From: Nitrospirota bacterium | Lineage (GTDB): Bacteria > Nitrospirota > Nitrospiria > Nitrospirales > UBA8639 | NCBI GenBank assembly: GCA_003235785.1 | Contig: QJYE01000206.1 | Location: 1-5,718, forward strand | Reading direction: 5' to 3' | Length of the DNA: 5,718 nucleotides | Shown: positions 5,538-5,718 of the stretch, piece after piece | Numbering within the stretch: position 1 is the stretch's first letter | How the letters are laid out: each line of letters opens with the position of its first letter | The notes under the pieces: generated by a model | What the model was told of the DNA's origin: nothing | Database searches by the model: none | What the model saw: the letters and a program-made list of their open reading frames with translations, nothing else | Made by a program: the position numbers and the translations under genes

Positions 5538-5607
5538 TTATCTTAACTTACATAAGGAGAAGGGGCAACCCATCAAGAAGGATAAAAATATTACCAAAGG
5601 TGACCGT

Positions 5608-5718
5608 ATGGTGAAATGCAAACGATGTGAAGGTTTCATGGTGAGGGATAGCATTTATAACATTGAAGGTCAGTTTTTGGAGATTGAAATAGGGCGATGC
5701 CTCAATTGTGGGCATACC
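5608..5718 (+). CDS. Small zinc-ribbon protein, partial at right edge
   Basis: The first 37 codons of a protein whose end is outside the window. It has CKRC at residues 4-7 and CLNC at 31-34, the two CxxC knuckles of a zinc ribbon. Between them lies FMVRDSIY...LEIEIGRC. This layout is like the short zinc-ribbon hypothetical proteins common in Nitrospira-type genomes, recalled from memory. The function is unknown. The ATG at 5608 has AAGGTGA (5597-5603) 4 nt upstream. A stronger Shine-Dalgarno, AAGGAGAAGGGG (5554-5565), lies 6 nt ahead of an in-frame ATC at 5572, so translation could begin 12 codons earlier from a non-standard codon. Its divergent partner is the HxlR gene. Confidence 0.65.
   Translation, partial: MVKCKRCEGFMVRDSIYNIEGQFLEIEIGRCLNCGHT

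Overview
The window has roughly balanced base composition and reads like a chromosomal segment of an environmental Gram-negative bacterium. A Nitrospirota (Nitrospira-like) origin is my best guess. It rests on remembered similarity, not a search: the small CxRC...CxNC zinc-ribbon protein at the right edge, the CCTGAGC...GAAGG type interspersed repeats, and the overall gene mix. No tRNA, rRNA, CRISPR array, transposase or phage gene was seen.

Layout, left to right. 1-367 is non-coding and holds a terminator-like hairpin and degenerate interspersed repeats. 368-805 (minus) is a stand-alone two-CBS-domain protein with a very strong ribosome binding site. 806-1344 is a divergent intergenic region. 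1345-2364 (plus) is a membrane-anchored MtfA-type zinc peptidase with a C-terminal SEC-C zinc motif. 2365-2683 carries nested palindromic repeats and the terminator of the next gene. 2684-3172 (minus) is an orphan macro-domain protein. 3420-4523 (minus) is an alanine dehydrogenase, and 4575-4838 (minus), only 51 bp upstream of it, is a small coiled-coil protein; the two are probably one transcription unit. 4839-5124 contains a long imperfect inverted repeat. 5125-5496 (minus) is an HxlR-family regulator. It is divergent from a zinc-ribbon gene that runs off the right edge, with an operator-like palindrome and direct repeats between them.

The genes do not form one obvious pathway. Several fit stress or metabolic adjustment: adenine-nucleotide sensing (CBS), ADP-ribose handling (macro), a predicted thiol-sensing repressor (HxlR), proteolysis (MtfA/SEC-C), and alanine/pyruvate/ammonium interconversion coupled to NAD(P)H (Ald). 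I do not see a clearly new defence or mobile system. The points most worth a second look are the MtfA-SEC-C fusion, the missing acidic coenzyme-binding residue in the alanine dehydrogenase, the HxlR operator region, and the structured intergenic repeats.
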